From: Phycisphaerae bacterium | GTDB taxonomy: Bacteria > Planctomycetota > Phycisphaerae > Sedimentisphaerales > Anaerobacaceae | Reading direction: 5' to 3' | Assembly: GCA_030601845.1 (NCBI GenBank) | Contig: JAUWAY010000003.1 | Coordinates: 1 to 64,000 of the forward strand | DNA length: 64,000 bases | Shown: positions 60,491 to 64,000 of the stretch, piece after piece | Position numbering within the stretch: position 1 is the first letter of the stretch | Layout: the number at the start of each line of letters is the position of its first letter | Made by a program: the position numbers and the translations under genes | The notes under the pieces: generated by a model | Seen by the model: only the letters and a program-made list of their open reading frames with translations | Databases searched by the model: none | What the model was told of the DNA's origin: nothing

Positions 60491-63400
60491 TTATTGCCAG
60501 TTCTCTGCAACTCTGCCAAAGTCGGCAAAGTTCACTACACCATCCTGCACGATATCTTCTACTATATCGCCCGGCTGGCCCCTCCACAACCACCGCTCAG
60601 CCAACCTCCCCAAATCCTCAATATCAACCACACCATCACCGCTCAAATCCCCCGCCTTCGGCTCTAAAATAATATTCGTTGTAAACACACTCTCTCGGAA
60701 ACCTCCACCTGCTTCAAAAAACGTTGCAACCCAGCTTATAATAGTAGCATCAATCAGAACAGACCTGTCAACACGCAGAGCGAAAGTATCTTCACTCGTT
60801 GCTGCCTGCCCTGCCTCTATATATGCAAAACTCACTACCGGGTCTATTATCACAACATTGCTTGAGGCATCTAACAATTCAAGCTGCACGTTATAAACAT
60901 CGCTGTCACTGTTATTATTCAGCGTAACCGTAAATTCGTAGTCAAATATTGTCCTGCCAATGCGAGTTCTGCTGACTCTGTTGTACGATTGCAGAACTAA
61001 TCCGTATTTGCACGTTGCTTCCGGCGTATTGCCGTACGCCCCCATATTTATCCTCCCCCCATCCGGCTCCGGCTCAACACCAAAATATGAACACGGGTCC
61101 CCCGCATCAATACACGCCGAATCCGGCAATAGGTGATAGTCATTACTGTCCGCATCTACAAAACATGGGTCCTCATCGATGTTGCCGGTTCCGGAGTAAC
61201 CGCCCTGAATGTCGCTATAGGTAACTGAGCCAATTCCGCTATAATCTACAATTTGTTCAGGCGAATTGTCCCAGAGAATGCTGTTCGTGATCGTTGGCTT
61301 GTAGCAGGAGATACCCGACAGTGCGTTTCCTACAATGGTGCAATTGGTGATTGTCGGGTGGCCACCAAAAATACCGTGTTGCAGATTTCCGGCAATAGTG
61401 CAGTTAATGATTGTTGGGTAGGTCCTGCCCTGCCACTCGATACCAGCACCCTTGTTGCCGGCAATGGTGCAGTTGATGATTGTGGGGCTATCCCGGCCCA
61501 GCATGCCCGATGACTCCATACCAGCACCTCCACTGCCGGCGATGGTGCAGTCGGTGATTGTTGGAGATGCACCAGAGCAGTAGATACCCCTGTTTCCGCC
61601 GGTTATGGTAAAACCAGCCAACCTACAGCTTGTATCCTCACCACCCGCAAAGGTCACCGTCGGGGCCGCAGCGCCGCCATTGATAACGGTAGCCGCAACA
61701 ACTGCTGGATCACTTGGGTCTGTTGACCCGACCGTAACGTTTTTACCTTTGAAATTGATGTTTTCCAGATAAAGACCCGGACTGGTTACTATCTCATCGC
61801 CCTCTGCAGCGGTATGGATAGCATGCTGAATATAGCGGTATCTTTTCCCCGTAGTCATATTCACAATCGATCCATTAGGATCCTCATACGCCGGAGATCC
61901 AAAGTTATTACGCAGCAGAACAATTAACTCCTCGGCAGTCACAACTCTTGTATTTGGCGGCAGCCTGTCGATGGTTCGCTTGACTGCCTCCATTGGTCCA
62001 CCGATACTGTGAAACGACCAAGCATGTACATTGATTATGGCGTAACTGTTTTGGTCGGTTACCGGTGAGGCAGGTAGTGTGGCAATGGCGTTTGCCACCC
62101 CTTCTGGTGTTTTATCGTATCCAAAATTTTCCCACAGCAAATAACGATAAGAGATACAAGGCTTGCCGTTGTGCCAAAAAATCTCACCTTGCCTTTTATT
62201 ATAGGGGTAGTAATCTTTATACAGGATTCCCATGACCTCCGGCTGCTCAAGCATTTCGATGGTTTGGGTCATGTCCCCCCCAGAATTCAGTACAGTCGCA
62301 ATGGAAAGATCGCTCCTGCGCATATAGTCCGCGGTTTGTTCAGCGAACGCCCGCCGATCAGGCAGGTAGTTATGGTAACAGTAGCCCGCGCCGCTGGGAC
62401 CGGTTACGAAATCATCAATGGCCCCACCGTGGCTCGCTGTTTTGTAAAAGTGACGCAATACTCGTGGAGCAACTTCAGCAAAAACAGGGGCCATTTCCCA
62501 AGTCATATTGAATGTGCCTCGGTGTGGACTAGCCCAGAAACCAGTGTTGTTGACAAATCCACCGGCCATCCACTGAATGTTATCCCCATCGCTCATAACA
62601 AATGCGATGATACGCTCGCCCTCTTGCACCGGAGCAGGATAACGTCTGGGGCGTCGAGGAATCTCTACGGGCAGACGCGACAAGGTGGACAAATTGAGTG
62701 ACCAGTCGGCCGGTACACCCGCACCGCCACCTTGGCTGACTTGCTTAATCCATTCGTGTTCTCCTTCCCAGCCGAATACCAAAGGATTGGGACCCAATTC
62801 CCTTACAAACCATATGGTCGAAGCTGCACCGACACCATAAAACGTAAAAGCGTCGCGGAGAACAGCTAAATCGCGCAGATGTTCGTTTTTACGCTCTTCT
62901 TGTGTTACCAAAATGCCGCGTGCAAACAAATCCTTATATTGAGTAAAGGTGCTTACCTCGTCAATGCCGCGAACGTCAAGAAGGACGGTTAACCCTTCGG
63001 ACGCGGCTTTGCCCAAAATCGATTGGTCCACCGCAACTGCCCGCATAGGTCCGCACAAAGATGTAGCAACATTCACGCTGTCGGTGTCCAGGTTATAAAG
63101 GATTGCGCCATTCACATGATTGCGAAACAGACTCAACAGTTGCCAAACTGAATTCTCATAGTGGATATTTCTGCCCTCCTGACGCAGTTCTTCGAGAATC
63201 ATAGCATCCATGTCGCCACGTCTAATCCAGATCGCAGGTCTTTCTTTCGCAACTAGCCCCTGCAGTGTCAGAGCGAATGTACGCTCTGCGGGGCTCAAAT
63301 ACCTTTTATCAATAACCCATATGTCGCCACCGGACCCGGGCGTTGCAACCATAACCAGGAAAAACGTTACCGTTACCAGCCAGATTCTCAGATTTACCCC

Positions 63401-63505
63401 GTTAGAAATAAAATTTCTAAGCGGGTTTATGTCCCACCCTCGCCCCCTTAGAGATTCATCTCTAAACGGGGCGAGCTTTCTAACGGGCTTTCCTCTCCCA
63501 CTCAT
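60491..63505 (-). CDS. Secreted GxGYxYP protein with beta-helix and dockerin
   Basis: The protein has 1004 residues from the ATG at 63505 (AGAGGGA six bases upstream). The first 40 residues (VRKLAPFRDESLRGRGWD...) are encoded by a large palindromic repeat, followed by a membrane/signal segment (IWLVTVTFFLVMVATPG). Residues about 65-530 match the GxGYxYP family (SDGDNIQWMAGG; VTGPSGAGYCYHNYLP), a domain of unknown function, perhaps glycan-active. Residues 560-800 form a right-handed beta-helix with repeated SPTIINCTIAGN units. An unassigned domain and a type I dockerin (DLSGDGVVDIEDLGRLAERW) end the protein. It is probably extracellular. Confidence 0.88.
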   Translation of the reverse strand: MSGRGKPVRKLAPFRDESLRGRGWDINPLRNFISNGVNLRIWLVTVTFFLVMVATPGSGGDIWVIDKRYLSPAERTFALTLQGLVAKERPAIWIRRGDMDAMILEELRQEGRNIHYENSVWQLLSLFRNHVNGAILYNLDTDSVNVATSLCGPMRAVAVDQSILGKAASEGLTVLLDVRGIDEVSTFTQYKDLFARGILVTQEERKNEHLRDLAVLRDAFTFYGVGAASTIWFVRELGPNPLVFGWEGEHEWIKQVSQGGGAGVPADWSLNLSTLSRLPVEIPRRPRRYPAPVQEGERIIAFVMSDGDNIQWMAGGFVNNTGFWASPHRGTFNMTWEMAPVFAEVAPRVLRHFYKTASHGGAIDDFVTGPSGAGYCYHNYLPDRRAFAEQTADYMRRSDLSIATVLNSGGDMTQTIEMLEQPEVMGILYKDYYPYNKRQGEIFWHNGKPCISYRYLLWENFGYDKTPEGVANAIATLPASPVTDQNSYAIINVHAWSFHSIGGPMEAVKRTIDRLPPNTRVVTAEELIVLLRNNFGSPAYEDPNGSIVNMTTGKRYRYIQHAIHTAAEGDEIVTSPGLYLENINFKGKNVTVGSTDPSDPAVVAATVINGGAAAPTVTFAGGEDTSCRLAGFTITGGNRGIYCSGASPTITDCTIAGSGGAGMESSGMLGRDSPTIINCTIAGNKGAGIEWQGRTYPTIINCTIAGNLQHGIFGGHPTITNCTIVGNALSGISCYKPTITNSILWDNSPEQIVDYSGIGSVTYSDIQGGYSGTGNIDEDPCFVDADSNDYHLLPDSACIDAGDPCSYFGVEPEPDGGRINMGAYGNTPEATCKYGLVLQSYNRVSRTRIGRTIFDYEFTVTLNNNSDSDVYNVQLELLDASSNVVIIDPVVSFAYIEAGQAATSEDTFALRVDRSVLIDATIISWVATFFEAGGGFRESVFTTNIILEPKAGDLSGDGVVDIEDLGRLAERWLWRGQPGDIVEDIVQDGVVNFADFGRVAENWQ
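63398..63495. repeat. Large palindromic repeat at the 5' end of the GxGYxYP gene
   Basis: Hairpin 1: CCCGTTAGAAAT, AAA, ATTTCTAAGCGGG (63399-63425). Hairpin 2: CTCGCCCCCTTAGAG, ATTCAT, CTCTAAACGGGGCGAG (about 63440-63475). A third arm, TTTCTAACGGG (63479-63489), can pair with the first. The whole is translated in frame before the signal segment of the GxGYxYP protein. Confidence 0.75.
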
Positions 63506-63825
63506 CTTAATCCCTCTTTCGTCTTTTTCTGCCACCAAGCCACTAAACCAATTGATTACATTTATAATTTTAGGCACTTTAGCTCACTTTAGTTCACTTT
63601 AGGCACTTTAAACTTCTCTGTGTCCTCTGTGTCCTCTGTGGCTAATTTTGAATTTTGCATTTTGGTCATTCGTATTTGTTTCGGATTTCGTGCTTCGTAT
63701 TTCGGATTTTCCTCTATCCGTCCTCTGTCATCCGACCTCTGTCTTCTGTCTTCTCCTCAGCATCACCGCACCCAAGCCAAACAAAATCACTGTCCCTGGC
63801 TTGTCCGCCGAAGCTATGGACTGTT
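63506..63825. other. Intergenic stretch of simple-phrase repeats
   Basis: In order: CACTTTAGCTCACTTTAG words (63573-63612), the TCTCTGTGTCCTCTGTG repeat (63614-63650), TTCGTATTTCGGATTT words (63667-63708) and TCTGTCTTCTGTCTTCTCC (63735-63757). No gene is seen. It also holds the downstream region of the gene ending at 63826. Confidence 0.7.
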
Positions 63826-64000
63826 TTAAGCCTGGCGCCGCACACGTCGCAAAACAAGCAAGACTCCACCCAGACCCAACATCACCGCGGAGGTGGGCTC
63901 AGGTATAGTCATCCCGGAATCAATCGTCTCAAATGTCCCCGGGTCGATTATTTCATAGAACTGCGAGCCCGGCTGGCCTACGCCCAGCCAATCAAAACTA
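63826..64000 (-). CDS. 3' end of a PEP-CTERM-anchored exported protein
   Basis: This partial frame runs in from the right edge. The last 58 codons end with TIPEPTSAVMLGLGGVLLVL and RRVRRQA: the PEP motif, a membrane helix and a basic end, i.e. a PEP-CTERM sorting signal. Such proteins are exported and processed by an exosortase, usually in bacteria with exopolysaccharide. The upstream part (FDWLGVGQPGSQFYEIIDPG) gives no family. Confidence 0.85.
   Translation of the reverse strand, partial: SFDWLGVGQPGSQFYEIIDPGTFETIDSGMTIPEPTSAVMLGLGGVLLVLRRVRRQA

Overview
The window looks like part of a chromosome of an uncultured Planctomycetota bacterium, most likely class Phycisphaerae (Sedimentisphaerales-like). 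The evidence is indirect: two large secreted proteins ending in type I dockerin domains, a PEP-CTERM sorting signal at the right edge, a DUF1570-type zincin lipoprotein, a SpoVG carrying an inserted zinc ribbon, a DksA-type protein without a full Cys4 finger, and lysine/asparagine/proline repeat ORFs of the NKPNSNPIQ type. The codirectional blocks are short and strand use switches often.

Layout. 1-3100: a fragment of an IS transposase, then an AT-rich accessory island on the minus strand (EVE-domain nuclease-like protein, two small HTH proteins, an unknown protein). 3.1-3.9 kb: a repeat-dense gap. 4-8.2 kb: zincin lipoprotein and AMMECR1 protein; DUF368 transporter, ispE, spoVG. 8.4-12.5 kb: a small motility/second-messenger set (FlgM-like, GAF-GGDEF, MerR-like, FlgB-like, FliA/WhiG sigma factor). 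12.7-15 kb: secreted GH18-like dockerin protein with seven 52-residue repeats. 15.9-20.2 kb: dapF, PilZ protein, and an NtrB/NtrC-type pair. 20.3-23.7 kb: tRNA-Leu and the queE/queC/queF queuosine-precursor genes. 24-41 kb: mostly plus-strand housekeeping genes (glycosyltransferase, coaE, rho, valS, bifunctional nuclease, gpmI, mutL, btuFCD-like ABC importer, dksA-like, yacG), with lspA on the other strand. 41-54 kb: a WbpM/CapD-type dehydratase, then on the minus strand xerC/D, a radical SAM protein, kdsA, lipid kinase, CYTH protein, leuS, tRNA-Pro and priA. 54-64 kb: GIY-YIG-like protein, lhgO, P5C dehydrogenase, a secreted M14 peptidase, a DUF4258/DUF2283 pair, a NIPSNAP protein, a GxGYxYP/beta-helix/dockerin protein, and the 3' end of a PEP-CTERM protein.

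The two most unusual observations concern genome structure. First, two unrelated small-gene cassettes (20840-21226 and 58380-59100) each sit directly behind an intact host gene (queE; the M14 peptidase). Each is followed by a diverged second copy of that host gene's last 25-27 codons and stop. Each cassette has its own good promoter. This looks like insertion or allelic replacement at gene 3' ends. Second, several families of short dispersed repeats occur both between genes and, in frame, inside conserved genes: leuS, priA, queF, the WbpM-like gene, the radical SAM gene and the GxGYxYP gene. One repeat family is read in different frames in leuS and priA, so it is DNA-level repeat insertion that the proteins tolerate.

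Functions rest on motifs and family resemblance read by eye; no database search was possible. Shadow ORFs were left out. Where an in-frame start with a better ribosome site exists downstream of the longest ORF start, the shorter version is given.
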